Counted from the stretch's first letter, positions 8,424-16,983 are shown. The stretch is DNA of 53,390 nucleotides from an uncultured Mucilaginibacter sp. (GCA_913777515.1 CAJYSL010000435.1:1-53390), one strand, 5' to 3'. Notes: generated by a model not told the origin, from the letters alone. Program-made: numbers and translations.

Positions 8424-11400
8424 ATGAAAAAGCAATTTTTTAAAATAGCCGGGGTTGGGGTGGCACTGTGGCTTACTAGCATAGCAGGTAGTTACGGACA
8501 AAATCAGAATTTCATACGCACGGTTGTGCCTAAAGTACCTGTTAGTGATTTGCCTGCTTTGCAATCGCTTTCGGCAGATAAAAGCAAGGTACAAACCAGT
8601 ACGGTTTATTTTGACGGATTGGGGCGACCGCAGCAAAGTGTGCAACGGCAGGCATCACCATCCGGAAATGATGTTGTTACTCCGGTAGCCTATGATGCTT
8701 ATGGCAGGGAAGTTAAAAAATATCTGCCTTATGCTGCACCAGGCGCAACCGATGGCGAGTACAAAGCTGATGCACTTAATAGCGGCGCAGGCTTGCAAAG
8801 TTTTTATAACCCGGCTAATAGTTCAGGCGGGCAACTGCAGGGCGGTTTACCCCGGATTACCACACCTTATGCCGAAACTGTTTTGGAAGCTTCGCCATTA
8901 AGCCGGCCAATTGAGCAGGGTGCGCCCGGTGAACCCTGGCAGCCGTCGTCGAGCGGGATAGCCGGGTCGGGCCATGTGGTTAAAACTAATTATGGGTCTA
9001 ATGCCAATAACGAGGTTAAATTATGGCAAAATAACGGTAGCGGCGCCTCGTGGGGGGGCAATAATTACTACACAGCAGGGCAGCTTTACAAAACAACGGT
9101 TTGGGACGAAAATCAGCACTATGCCATTGAGTATAAAGACAAGCAGGGGAGGGTAGTATGTAAAAAAGTGCAGGGTGCATCCGGTGCAGAGCTCGAAACC
9201 TATTACGTTTATGATGATTATGGTAATCTGGTTTATGTAGTGCCGCCCTTGCCGGCATCAGTAGCTTATCCCCAAAGTTTTACAGAAAGCGATGCGGTGT
9301 TTGCGGCCTATATGTATGCTTATCATCATGACCATCGCAACCGCATTACCGAGAAAAAGCTTCCGGGTAAAGGCTGGGAGTTTATGGTGTATAATAGGCT
9401 TGACCAGGTAACCTTCACCCAGGATGCTGGTCAGCGCAGCAAAAGCAACCAGGAGTGGACCTTTTCGCGGTATGATAATTTGGGTAGGGTAGTGATGACG
9501 GGAATTTGGTACTCTGGAGACGGCGCCGAAAACAGCCTGACTGCCCCAAGCCGCAGCCGCCTGCAATGGCTTACGGCCTGGTCTGATGCACATGCCCCGG
9601 TTTGGGCAACGCCTAACCCGGCCACTGCTACCGGTTACAACAATGATGACCCACCCGGCGAAATACTGACTATTAATTATTACGACCGCTACGAGTTTGC
9701 CGGGAGCAATCCTTACGCTGCCACACAGAGTACCAGTAACCAGTATTTTGGGCTGGCTACCGGCAGCCAGCGTAAAATACTGAATGCCGATGGCACCTAC
9801 GGGGCTATGCTGTGGAGCGTAATGTATTACGATGAAGAAGGCCGGGTTAAGGAAAGCATTACTCAGAACCATGTAGGCGGCTCTGACCGTATGGTGATGA
9901 ATTATAATTTCCAGGGGTTGCTTATCTCTAAAACGCGTTCTCATTACGGTTATGGGCAGGGGCTGTCTGTAACTAATAATTACAAATACGACCACATGGG
10001 CCGGGTGCTCGAAAACTGGCAGCAAACCGGTAGCGCCGATAGCGTGCTGTTAAGCAATCAGGAATATAATGAGGCGGGACAGCTTTGGAAAAAGCATTTA
10101 CATGCTACAAGTAACGGGTTGGGCGCACCGCCGCAAAACATTACGCTTGGTGCCGGTGATGCCTTAAGTGCCGGGCAGCAACGTGCGGTAACCGCTTCGC
10201 AAAGCGTGGTGTTGTCGCCAGGTTTTTTTGCAGCACAGGGCTCACAGTTTAAAGCCAGTATATCGTCGAGCGCATTTTTGCAGGATATCAATTATGTATA
10301 CAACGAGCGGGGCTGGCTTTTGGAGCAGAATGCAGGTTATTACAGCCAGCAATTACATTACAACGCCACTGCGCACGGTGCACAACCGCAATGGAACGGT
10401 AACATAGCCGAGCAGGATTACCAAGCGCAATATACAGGCAACCAATATGTAACCTATAGTTATGATGAGCTGAACAGGCTTACGGCCGGCAACTCAAGTG
10501 CGGGCTTTAGCGAAACCGATATTGCTTACGATAACCTGGGTAACATCCAGAGCCTTAACCGTAGCGGAACCGGTACTTTAGGATACAGTTATGAAGGTAA
10601 CCAACTCAAAAACGTATCGGGCCTTACCCTAAACGGCGTTTATGAATATGATGCTAACGGAAATCTGAAAAGGGATGCCCGCAACGGCGGAACTACGGTA
10701 GAGTATAACCTGCTTAACCTGCCGCGTAATATTCCGGGTAAGGCTATGAGTTACAGTTATGATGCCGCGGGTGCAAAGCTAAAACGTACGGTGAACGGTA
10801 CGCTTACTGATTATGTAGGCGGCATACAGTACGAAAACGGGCAGTTGCAGTTTGTGCAAACTGATGAAGGGCGTGTACTGAAGAGTGGCAGTAACTGGAA
10901 TTACGAGTACACCCTTACCGACCATTTGGGCAACAACCGAGTTACCTTTGATGCAGCCAGTGGCAAGGTAGGCGAAGAGGATTATTACCCCTTTGGCCTA
11001 AACATACACCGGCAAAGTAGAACGGCTAACAGCAAATATCTGTATAATAAAAAAGAACTGCAGGAGGAGTTAAGTCAATATGATTATGGTGCAAGGTTTT
11101 ATGACCCGGTAACAGCAAGATGGACAAGAATCGATAACAAGGCAGAGGCTTTTGAAGCCGTAAGTCCTTATGCGTATGCAGTTAATGATCCTGTTAATGC
11201 GGTAGACCCAGACGGTAATCTTATTATTTTTGTTAACGGCTTCGTGCCAGGACAGTGGCTAAACAAAAATTTACATGAAACAATACCTGTCTATGATCGT
11301 CCATTTCATCCTAAGTATGTTCCTAACCCTGATTATAAACCATATCCTGGAGATAGAAATTTAGCATCTGGAGCACCTCATTATTTAGGAAAAGCTTTTG

Positions 11401-11978
11401 ATTATTGGGGAAAAGTTGATGATGCTTTCATGGGAAAAAGCGGTTACAATGATAATAATGCATTGTATATAAATGCATCTTCGGATAACACATCTGAGGC
11501 TCAGGATAGATACGCTGAAGGGCAAGCAGCTGGCCAAAGTCTCATTAACCAGTTAGATAATGGTTCAATTTCATTGAAAGAAGGAGAAACTATAAAAATT
11601 GTTGGACATAGTCAGGGAGGAGCCTTTTCAGCAGGAATGGCATCTGTTATCTCAAAGAGTAAAAAATATGCGTCGGTACTCCAAGAGGTCGTTTATTTAG
11701 AGCCGCATCAGCCAGCAGACTTCAATCATCCATCAAATGTAAAAGGAGTACAGATTTCAGCGCCAACCGACAGAGTTGCTTCAAGATGGAACTTCCTTAA
11801 GGCTTGGAAGGGAAAGACAAGTTATTCAGTAATAAAAGGAGTAAGAACATTTATTTCCAATGACACCCATGATGACGATAATGGTCCATTTGGTCTTTGG
11901 GGACATTCTGTTGGAACAAATCTGGATGAAATCGCATCTTACTTTAAATCGTTAGGTGTACCTGTAACTGTGAAATAG
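8424..11978 (+). CDS. DUF6443/RHS-core polymorphic toxin with a lipase-like C-terminal tip (cassette A)
   Basis: 1184 residues from ATG 8424, chosen because it begins the signal peptide MKKQFFKIAGVGVALWLTSI and sits just after the upstream stop. Order of parts: signal peptide; DUF6443-type N-terminal region (VYFDGLGRPQQSVQRQ); long series of YD/RHS repeats; RHS-associated core (DYYPFGLN, YDYGARFYDPVTARW, NDPVNAVDPDG near residue 930); then a tip of about 250 residues. The tip has a GHSQGG nucleophile elbow near residue 1062, a candidate acid residue in SAPTDRVAS and a candidate catalytic His in GLWGHSVG, so an alpha/beta-hydrolase, probably lipase or phospholipase. The DNA turns clearly more AT-rich right after DPDG, as expected for an exchanged tip. 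The lipoprotein gene 6 bases downstream is the likely immunity partner. Export is inferred from the signal peptide and nearby T2SS-like genes. Confidence 0.85.
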   Translation: MKKQFFKIAGVGVALWLTSIAGSYGQNQNFIRTVVPKVPVSDLPALQSLSADKSKVQTSTVYFDGLGRPQQSVQRQASPSGNDVVTPVAYDAYGREVKKYLPYAAPGATDGEYKADALNSGAGLQSFYNPANSSGGQLQGGLPRITTPYAETVLEASPLSRPIEQGAPGEPWQPSSSGIAGSGHVVKTNYGSNANNEVKLWQNNGSGASWGGNNYYTAGQLYKTTVWDENQHYAIEYKDKQGRVVCKKVQGASGAELETYYVYDDYGNLVYVVPPLPASVAYPQSFTESDAVFAAYMYAYHHDHRNRITEKKLPGKGWEFMVYNRLDQVTFTQDAGQRSKSNQEWTFSRYDNLGRVVMTGIWYSGDGAENSLTAPSRSRLQWLTAWSDAHAPVWATPNPATATGYNNDDPPGEILTINYYDRYEFAGSNPYAATQSTSNQYFGLATGSQRKILNADGTYGAMLWSVMYYDEEGRVKESITQNHVGGSDRMVMNYNFQGLLISKTRSHYGYGQGLSVTNNYKYDHMGRVLENWQQTGSADSVLLSNQEYNEAGQLWKKHLHATSNGLGAPPQNITLGAGDALSAGQQRAVTASQSVVLSPGFFAAQGSQFKASISSSAFLQDINYVYNERGWLLEQNAGYYSQQLHYNATAHGAQPQWNGNIAEQDYQAQYTGNQYVTYSYDELNRLTAGNSSAGFSETDIAYDNLGNIQSLNRSGTGTLGYSYEGNQLKNVSGLTLNGVYEYDANGNLKRDARNGGTTVEYNLLNLPRNIPGKAMSYSYDAAGAKLKRTVNGTLTDYVGGIQYENGQLQFVQTDEGRVLKSGSNWNYEYTLTDHLGNNRVTFDAASGKVGEEDYYPFGLNIHRQSRTANSKYLYNKKELQEELSQYDYGARFYDPVTARWTRIDNKAEAFEAVSPYAYAVNDPVNAVDPDGNLIIFVNGFVPGQWLNKNLHETIPVYDRPFHPKYVPNPDYKPYPGDRNLASGAPHYLGKAFDYWGKVDDAFMGKSGYNDNNALYINASSDNTSEAQDRYAEGQAAGQSLINQLDNGSISLKEGETIKIVGHSQGGAFSAGMASVISKSKKYASVLQEVVYLEPHQPADFNHPSNVKGVQISAPTDRVASRWNFLKAWKGKTSYSVIKGVRTFISNDTHDDDNGPFGLWGHSVGTNLDEIASYFKSLGVPVTVK

Positions 11979-11984
11979 TATAGT

Positions 11985-12521
11985 ATGAAAAATTTATTGA
12001 GACTCGTAATTATGTCTGGACTCTTCTTAAGTTGTAATTCAAATAAACTAAATTGTTATAAGTCCGAGTTGAAAAACATAACCAAGTCTAAAGATTTTAA
12101 AAAACTTATGGATGCTGCCAAAACAGATATACCATTACTAAAAGGAGAGAATGGACAAAGCCTTTTTAAGGATACATCTTATATTGATTCAGCAGTCATT
12201 GATAATGCTGTTTTTTTCAATACAGACCATAGTAAGTGTCTTGTATTAGTCTTACAACAGACATCAAAAATACTATACTTAGATCAAGTGCTAATTGTTC
12301 ATGGTACATTTATTAATGGAAATTGGAGATTTAAACCAGACAGATTTCCTCCTGTACCTAAAATAATTTATACAGTTAGTAAAAGTGGAACTCGAGATAA
12401 ACCAACTAACAACAGTTTTGAAGCCCTGTCAAAAAAAGCCTGTCAATTCATATTAAATGAAGGAAGAGTAGATAGTTTTGGTTGTGCAATTGATAAAGAT
12501 TATTGGTTTGGAAGTCAATAA
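11985..12521 (+). CDS. Lipoprotein, putative immunity protein to the lipase-like RHS tip
   Basis: 178 residues with a lipoprotein signal: a hydrophobic stretch ending LFLSC, where the Cys would be lipidated. The mature part has no recognisable domain. It begins 6 bases after the RHS toxin stop and shares its low GC content, the usual position of an immunity gene in polymorphic toxin loci. A periplasm-facing lipoprotein is where protection against a lipase acting on membranes would be needed. The immunity role rests on position and localisation only. Four cysteines (C36, C82, C150, C168 approximately) could form disulfides in the periplasm. Confidence 0.7.
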   Translation: MKNLLRLVIMSGLFLSCNSNKLNCYKSELKNITKSKDFKKLMDAAKTDIPLLKGENGQSLFKDTSYIDSAVIDNAVFFNTDHSKCLVLVLQQTSKILYLDQVLIVHGTFINGNWRFKPDRFPPVPKIIYTVSKSGTRDKPTNNSFEALSKKACQFILNEGRVDSFGCAIDKDYWFGSQ

Positions 12522-12657
12522 GAACCTGATTCTTTTAAACGGGCCAGAATATTAAAGTACAAATTTTGTAATTCAGTATTAATAAAACTATGGTGCATTT
12601 AGATCATGATGATGTAAAGTACAAACGTATAAATTCGGATAACGACCTAATAGCTAG

Positions 12658-12788
12658 TATGAGAATGTCAAACAGGGCGAGGCGAATAAGTTCTCATATC
12701 CTCTTTTTTTGTATAAAAACAGAGCCAAGAATACCCCTGACTAGCGCGAGAATGTAGCGTCGGATGCAAGCGCAAAAGCTTCTCGTGC
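12658..12788. repeat. Two tandem GAGAA...TTCTC hairpin repeats after cassette A
   Basis: First unit 12658-12698: TATGAGAA pairs exactly with TTCTCATA around a 25-base loop. Second unit 12744-12788: GCGCGAGAA pairs with TTCTCGTGC with one G-T pair. The units share spacing and loop motifs (GAATGT near the 5' arm, GCGCAAA/GCGAATA near the 3' arm). Related copies occur next to the terminators after cassettes B (18712-18753) and C (46651-46698). Function unknown; they look like a REP-like palindromic family. Confidence 0.55.
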
Positions 12789-12809
12789 TTTTTAACTATT
12801 AACAACGAC

Positions 12810-12840
12810 GGAGCCCGGCTAAACGCCAGGCTCCTTTTTT
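12810..12840 (+). terminator. Intrinsic terminator of cassette A
   Basis: GGAGCCCGGC pairs with GCCAGGCTCC (one internal mismatch), loop TAAAC, then six T. The same stem-loop ends cassette B (18652-18683, minus strand), and a related hairpin follows cassette C (46710-46750). Confidence 0.8.
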
Positions 12841-12877
12841 ATGTAAAAACTTTTTACAACGATTAAGTAAATCAAGC

Positions 12878-13037
12878 TTACTGAAAACTATTACTCATCT
12901 GGAACAGCGGCAGATACATGGATATCAAAATCACTCCTACAATGAGGCCTAAAAAAATGATAATCAGGGGTTCCATCATGCTGCTCAGGGCGGTGGTTTT
13001 GTATTCTACTTCTTCACGATACCTTAGCAAAAAATGG
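12878..13037 (-). pseudogene. Inverted 3' fragment of gspF
   Basis: Read on the minus strand this encodes the last 45 or so residues of GspF (EVEYKTTALSSMMEPLIIIF and on to QMSNSFQ) and the stop codon. It is identical at protein level to the intact gene ending at 18614 but has several synonymous differences; a deletion of about 13 bases lies near its truncated 5' end. The flanking sequence (terminator, spacer) also matches the reverse complement of 18615-18690. It is a duplicated piece of the secretion gene left at the end of cassette A. Confidence 0.85.
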
Positions 13038-13130
13038 TTCAGTTACTGTTTCCTTCCTTAATTAGTAGGGGAATGTATAGTTGGGTTAAAGTTGAGTTGC
13101 AAACGAAAATTGTGCTATAAGAGCAACTGA

Positions 13131-13166
13131 AGTAGCGAATCCAGTCTATTTACTGGGTTCGCTACT
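13131..13166. repeat. Long perfect-like inverted repeat upstream of the first secretion operon
   Basis: AGTAGCGAATCCAGT (13131-13145) pairs with ACTGGGTTCGCTACT (13152-13166): 15 bp with one G-T pair and a six-base loop. No T-run follows on either strand, so it may be a weak terminator, an operator or an RNA structure insulating the operon at 13283 from cassette A. The rest of 12522-13282 holds the hairpin repeats, the terminator and the gspF fragment. Confidence 0.5.
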
Positions 13167-13282
13167 TATAGAAAGAGCTTTTGTTCCCACTGGCAAAATA
13201 AACTTAAAAGCAAATTTGTGCAGTAAATAAGTCGCAAAATATTTCTTGCTGCCTCCAACTATTCTATCTATCTTAGTGTATA

Positions 13283-14242
13283 ATGAAGCCTGTCACAAGT
13301 CCCCTGCAGTTGATGGCGTTATTAGTGCTGATTGGTGCTATAACCGCGTGTAAAGAGTTTATTGAACCTAACATTAAAGACAGTGCCGTTACACTGAATG
13401 CCCCCGGCGACCAGTACCAGAGTACCAGCTACACCGTAAATTTTTGGTGGGAGCAGGTGGCGGACGCACGGTCATATCGCTTACAGATTGTTACCCAAAG
13501 TTTTCAGAGCCCCGGCAGTTTAGTTGCCGATACGCTGGTTAAAGGCAATAAGTTTTCTTTCAACCTGGCACCCGGAGATTACGAGTGGCGGCTCAGGGCC
13601 GAAAATGGTGGAACGCCTACCGCTTACGCGCAGCCCCGGCGCTTTACAGTGTTGCCCTCATCTATCAAACAGCAAAAGGTGCAGCTCAGCGTCCCGGCTG
13701 CCGGTTTGCTTACCAACCAGGGTTATTTAAGTTTTAGTTGGGGCTCGCTCTACGGCGCTACCCGTTACCGCTGGCAAATTGACACCAACAGTTTTGCCAA
13801 AGATTCTGCGGGTATAGCCGAACGGCTCACCCCGTCGATGCAGATTACTTTTAACCTGCCCAAAGACCAGGTTTACCAGTGGCGCGTACGGGCCGAAAAC
13901 GATACGGCCAGAGCCCAGTGGTCAGCCGTTAATACCTTCACTTATGACCATACCCCTCCGGCGCAGGTAACGCTGACGGCGCCGCAGAGCGGACAATCGG
14001 CATCCTTGCCTGTAGCATTGCAATGGAGCTCGGCCGGAACAGGTGCCCGTTACAAATTATATGTGTTTAAAGGTGATTCGACTTCTCTGTATAACAGTAC
14101 TTTTCCTATGACGCTCAGTGCCAGCAGCTACTCGTTCGGGCTGGGTAGCTTTGGTGAGCAGGTGTACTGGCGGGTAACTGCGATAGACCAGGCAGGCAAT
14201 GAAAGTGTACCCAGCAAACTGAGAAGCTTTGTGATACAATAG
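13283..14242 (+). CDS. Lipoprotein with three Fn3-like repeats, first gene of secretion operon 1
   Basis: 319 residues. The N-terminal hydrophobic stretch ends LIGAITAC, a lipobox, so the protein is probably a lipoprotein facing the periplasm or the cell surface. About three beta-sandwich repeats follow (residues 35-125, 130-220 and 225-319), each with the pattern W..V..A..YRLQI ... Y.WRVRA.N typical of Fn3-like domains in Bacteroidota surface proteins. It starts the operon and lies 5 bases before the GspC/PilP-like gene. Plausible roles are a secretin-associated or pilotin-like lipoprotein or a substrate-binding surface partner; only position supports this. Confidence 0.75.
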   Translation: MKPVTSPLQLMALLVLIGAITACKEFIEPNIKDSAVTLNAPGDQYQSTSYTVNFWWEQVADARSYRLQIVTQSFQSPGSLVADTLVKGNKFSFNLAPGDYEWRLRAENGGTPTAYAQPRRFTVLPSSIKQQKVQLSVPAAGLLTNQGYLSFSWGSLYGATRYRWQIDTNSFAKDSAGIAERLTPSMQITFNLPKDQVYQWRVRAENDTARAQWSAVNTFTYDHTPPAQVTLTAPQSGQSASLPVALQWSSAGTGARYKLYVFKGDSTSLYNSTFPMTLSASSYSFGLGSFGEQVYWRVTAIDQAGNESVPSKLRSFVIQ

Positions 14243-14247
14243 GCAAG

Positions 14248-14781
14248 ATGGCAGCGACTAAGAATAAAGTGACGGTGTATTTGCTGGGCGGCATGGTGGC
14301 GCTGGTTTGGGGCATTATTATTTACCGGGTGGCAAATGCTGCCGGTAACGATGATAATGACACGGTTACCGAGCGACGCGTGCAATTCCCCAAAGAAACC
14401 CTGGATGATTATGCTTACAAGCCCGATACAACGTCGTTGATGCTCAATTATCCCGACCCGTTCAGGCAGAGCAAACCTGCCGAGGTGCGCAAAGATACCG
14501 TGCAGATCCCGGTAAGTAAATTGCTTGCAGTACGCCCAGTGGTTATTAGCCCTGTGGTGCCCAAACCCGCGCTCAATTGGAGTTTTATCCGCTACTCGGG
14601 GTATATCGCTAATGCGCATGGCAAAAAGCTGATTGCGCTGGTTAACATCAACGGAAAAAGTTTAATGCTGGGCGAGGGCGAATCTGCCGAGCAGGTTAAG
14701 CTGCTTAAAAACTTGAAAGATTCCATCAAAGTGAGTTATCAAAATCATACCAAATTCATCCCCGTTAGTGCCGGCTCATGA
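14248..14781 (+). CDS. GspC/PilP-like inner-membrane protein
   Basis: 177 residues: one N-terminal transmembrane helix (VTVYLLGGMVALVWGIIIYRV), a linker rich in Pro and Asp, then a small periplasmic domain from about residue 110 (IRYSGYIANAHGKKLIALVN, followed by GKSLMLGEGES and SIKVSYQNHTKFIPV). This follows the pattern of the HR domain of GspC and of PilP: hydrophobic strand, Gly-containing turn, GE, dS. In those families it links the inner-membrane platform to the secretin. Its stop overlaps the start of the next gene by 4 bases. The assignment is from fold pattern and operon context. Confidence 0.6.
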   Translation: MAATKNKVTVYLLGGMVALVWGIIIYRVANAAGNDDNDTVTERRVQFPKETLDDYAYKPDTTSLMLNYPDPFRQSKPAEVRKDTVQIPVSKLLAVRPVVISPVVPKPALNWSFIRYSGYIANAHGKKLIALVNINGKSLMLGEGESAEQVKLLKNLKDSIKVSYQNHTKFIPVSAGS

Positions 14782-15386
14782 GAAAATTCTTATTCATCCT
14801 ATTAAGCATTGCGGCAGTGCAGACGGTGCGGGCACAAAAGTGGCCTGATGACGGCACCCGAAAAGTACGTATCACCGACCCAGAACGCACTATTGTAGCG
14901 GAGCTCGACCCGGAGGCACATCCATCGGTAGAAACCGACCGCTCTTATTTTTGGTATAGTGGCAATATGATTCACAGTACCCAGGGCGGTTACAGTGGCA
15001 AATTACTGGATGGCAACTACCAGGAATTTTATCCTACCAAAGGACTCAAAGAACAGGGTAAATTTAAAAAAGGCCTGAAGCAGGGCGTGTGGAAGGCTTG
15101 GGACGAAGCCGGGATACTCACCCAAACCGTTACCTGGAAACAGGGCCGAAAACAAGGAGAGTTCAGGTACTATAATGCGCAGGGTACACTAAAGCAAAGC
15201 GGCAATTACCGAGACGATTTAATACAGGGCAAGGTGAATAATTATGTGGGGGCAGACTCTGTACAGGTAGTCAAATACAAAGACGGCAGCGTTGCCAAAC
15301 CTGTTCCGGCCAACGGGCCTCACTGGTGGGATAAGATTAAAAAGATTAAGTTTAAGAAAAAGCCTGCCGCAGGGGTAAAAAAGTAG
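14778..15386 (+). CDS. Secreted MORN-variant repeat protein
   Basis: 202 residues with a Sec signal peptide ending TVRAQ. The middle holds several MORN-variant (YwqK-type) repeats such as GNYQEFYPTKGLKEQGKFKK and GVWKAWDEAG, each of about 22 residues with the G..W/Y..G.L...G.. pattern. The tail is strongly basic. It is coupled to the GspC/PilP-like gene by a 4-base overlap and precedes the GspK-like gene by 2 bases, so it is part of the secretion operon. MORN-type proteins are not standard T2SS parts; here it may be a scaffold or periplasmic partner. Confidence 0.7.
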   Translation: MRKFLFILLSIAAVQTVRAQKWPDDGTRKVRITDPERTIVAELDPEAHPSVETDRSYFWYSGNMIHSTQGGYSGKLLDGNYQEFYPTKGLKEQGKFKKGLKQGVWKAWDEAGILTQTVTWKQGRKQGEFRYYNAQGTLKQSGNYRDDLIQGKVNNYVGADSVQVVKYKDGSVAKPVPANGPHWWDKIKKIKFKKKPAAGVKK

Positions 15387-15388
15387 TT

Positions 15389-16642
15389 ATGCTTAAAGCT
15401 TCGGCTTTGTATATGGTTATTGTGATGGCTTTGGTTATGGCAGTTATTTGCTCGTCGCTCATCGTAGCCGCTTATTTTTACAAATCGCAATACCAACGCT
15501 CTTTTCGCCTGCAGCAACTGCATAATAACCTGGCTTCTGCCGAAAATATCCTGCTCGAATCAAAAGCCGACCTGTCCAAGACAATTAAAATCAGTTTGTT
15601 TAACCAGGAGAACGATACCGTAATCCTCAGCCGGAAAAATTGGGGTGTTTTTGAAGTTGGCGTAGCGCGTGCCTTTGTGCAGCACGATACCTTATCAAGT
15701 GCATTTACCCTGGCTCCGGTTCGTGACTCGGCTAAGCTTTATGCCCTGTACATCGTGGACGAAGACCGGAACATTTCCGTAAGCGGCAAAACAGTGATTA
15801 AAGGCACGGCCTTTTTACCCAAGGCCGGTATTAAAGAAGCCTATGTAAATAGCCAGCCCTACAAAGGCGACAAGAGGCTGGTAATTGGCACCCAAAAAAC
15901 CAGTACCCGCGCACTGCCTGCCTTAAACGAAAAGGCCTTGCAGCAATTAAAAAAATATTTTGAGCCGGACGAGCAAGTAAATACAGTGAGTTCCTTACCC
16001 GCCGATTCGGTATCACGATCTTTTATGCAGCCTACACTCCGGGCCGACTTTAAGCATAATACTTACACGGTAAACACCACTCTGAAGGGGAATATCATGC
16101 TACGTTCAGATACCTCCATTATCCTCGACGGCAATGCCCGGTTAGAAAATGTAATTGTATTTGCCAGGAGCATCAAAGTTAAAAGCGGTTTCCGGGGCTC
16201 TTGCCAGTTGTTTGCCACCGACTCGGTGCAGGTTGAGCAAGGTTGCCGCTTTAATTATCCATCGGCAATTGGGGTTTTAAATTTTGCCGAAAAGGCCCAC
16301 GGGCAACGAAAGCTCAGTTTGGGTAACAGCGTGAAGCTGGAAGGCGCCATCATGATGTATGAAAAGGCCCAAAACGATTTAATGCCGGTAGTTGACCTGG
16401 GCAAGGGAACCATAGTGAGCGGGCAAATTTACTCGCAAGGATTACTGAATTACCAGGATGGTGCGGTTATTAACGGCAGCGTAGCTACGACCCGCTTCTT
16501 ATACCAAACCTCTTACACCCGGTACGAAAATTATCTCATCAATCTCCGGATTGATGGCCCGGCTTTGCCTGGCGATTACTTAAACTATGAGCTGCTGCCC
16601 GCGGCCGGCAACCATAAAAAAGTATTGCAATGGGTAAAATAA
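15389..16642 (+). CDS. GspK/PilX-like minor pseudopilin with a beta-helix-like body
   Basis: 417 residues. The start is a short polar leader followed by a long hydrophobic helix (residues 5-30) and a coiled-coil-prone stretch, as in pseudopilins. There is no Glu at +5, a feature known for GspK, the tip pseudopilin. The C-terminal half (about 225-385) is a series of short beta rungs (NTTLKGNIMLRSDTSIILDG, RLENVIVFARSIKVKSG, GTIVSGQIYSQGLLNYQDGA) like the bactofilin or polymer-forming beta-helix type, which is not usual in GspK. It overlaps the GspI-like gene by 13 bases. Assignment comes from position and N-terminal architecture. Confidence 0.6.
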   Translation: MLKASALYMVIVMALVMAVICSSLIVAAYFYKSQYQRSFRLQQLHNNLASAENILLESKADLSKTIKISLFNQENDTVILSRKNWGVFEVGVARAFVQHDTLSSAFTLAPVRDSAKLYALYIVDEDRNISVSGKTVIKGTAFLPKAGIKEAYVNSQPYKGDKRLVIGTQKTSTRALPALNEKALQQLKKYFEPDEQVNTVSSLPADSVSRSFMQPTLRADFKHNTYTVNTTLKGNIMLRSDTSIILDGNARLENVIVFARSIKVKSGFRGSCQLFATDSVQVEQGCRFNYPSAIGVLNFAEKAHGQRKLSLGNSVKLEGAIMMYEKAQNDLMPVVDLGKGTIVSGQIYSQGLLNYQDGAVINGSVATTRFLYQTSYTRYENYLINLRIDGPALPGDYLNYELLPAAGNHKKVLQWVK

Positions 16643-16983
16643 AGCAGCAGGTGCCCGGGTCGAGTATACTGGAGGTGGTGATCTCCATGGTCATCATCGT
16701 GATGGTACTGGGCCTTTCGCTTACTATTTATAGCAATGTGATGCGCCAGTCGTTGCCGCAGGCAAAATTACATGCCCAGTTGGCCGTACAGCAGGCCTTG
16801 CTACAAGCCAGGCACCAAGAGCAGGTAGCCACAGCGCCGGATACCGCGATTACCATAGAACAGGAAGAAAAACTGTACGAGGAGGGGAGCCGCCTGCGCA
16901 GTATTCATGTAAAGGCTTTTAACCATGACCATGAGTTACTGGCCGAAGGAAGTACCATCATTATTAAAGCCGATGAAAAGTAG
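16630..16983 (+). CDS. GspI/PilV-like minor pseudopilin
   Basis: 117 residues with a clear class III prepilin signal: short leader MGKIKQQVPG, cleavage after Gly10, then SSILEVVISM with Glu at +5 and a hydrophobic helix. The leader would be cut by the prepilin peptidase encoded at 30357-30878. The short C-terminal part is consistent with GspI, the smallest minor pseudopilin. The gene overlaps both neighbours, which points to translational coupling. Confidence 0.7.
   Translation: MGKIKQQVPGSSILEVVISMVIIVMVLGLSLTIYSNVMRQSLPQAKLHAQLAVQQALLQARHQEQVATAPDTAITIEQEEKLYEEGSRLRSIHVKAFNHDHELLAEGSTIIIKADEK

Noticed and set aside
9258-10025. 255-codon open frame on the minus strand inside the cassette A RHS gene
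   Set aside because: It lies fully antisense to a well-supported RHS reading frame, has no family features, and many similar antisense frames occur over the other RHS genes. It is a shadow of coding composition.
8424-11978. T6SS-delivered Rhs effector
   Set aside because: No PAAR domain at the N-terminus, no VgrG, Hcp or chaperone genes in the window, and a Sec signal peptide is present, which T6SS effectors do not need.
12591-12758. Short ORF of 55 codons after cassette A
   Set aside because: It runs across the hairpin repeats and ends inside the second unit; sequence and position are explained by the repeat family, with no sign of selection as protein.
12658-12788. CRISPR array
   Set aside because: The units are few, self-palindromic with variable loops and no regular spacers, and no cas genes are present.
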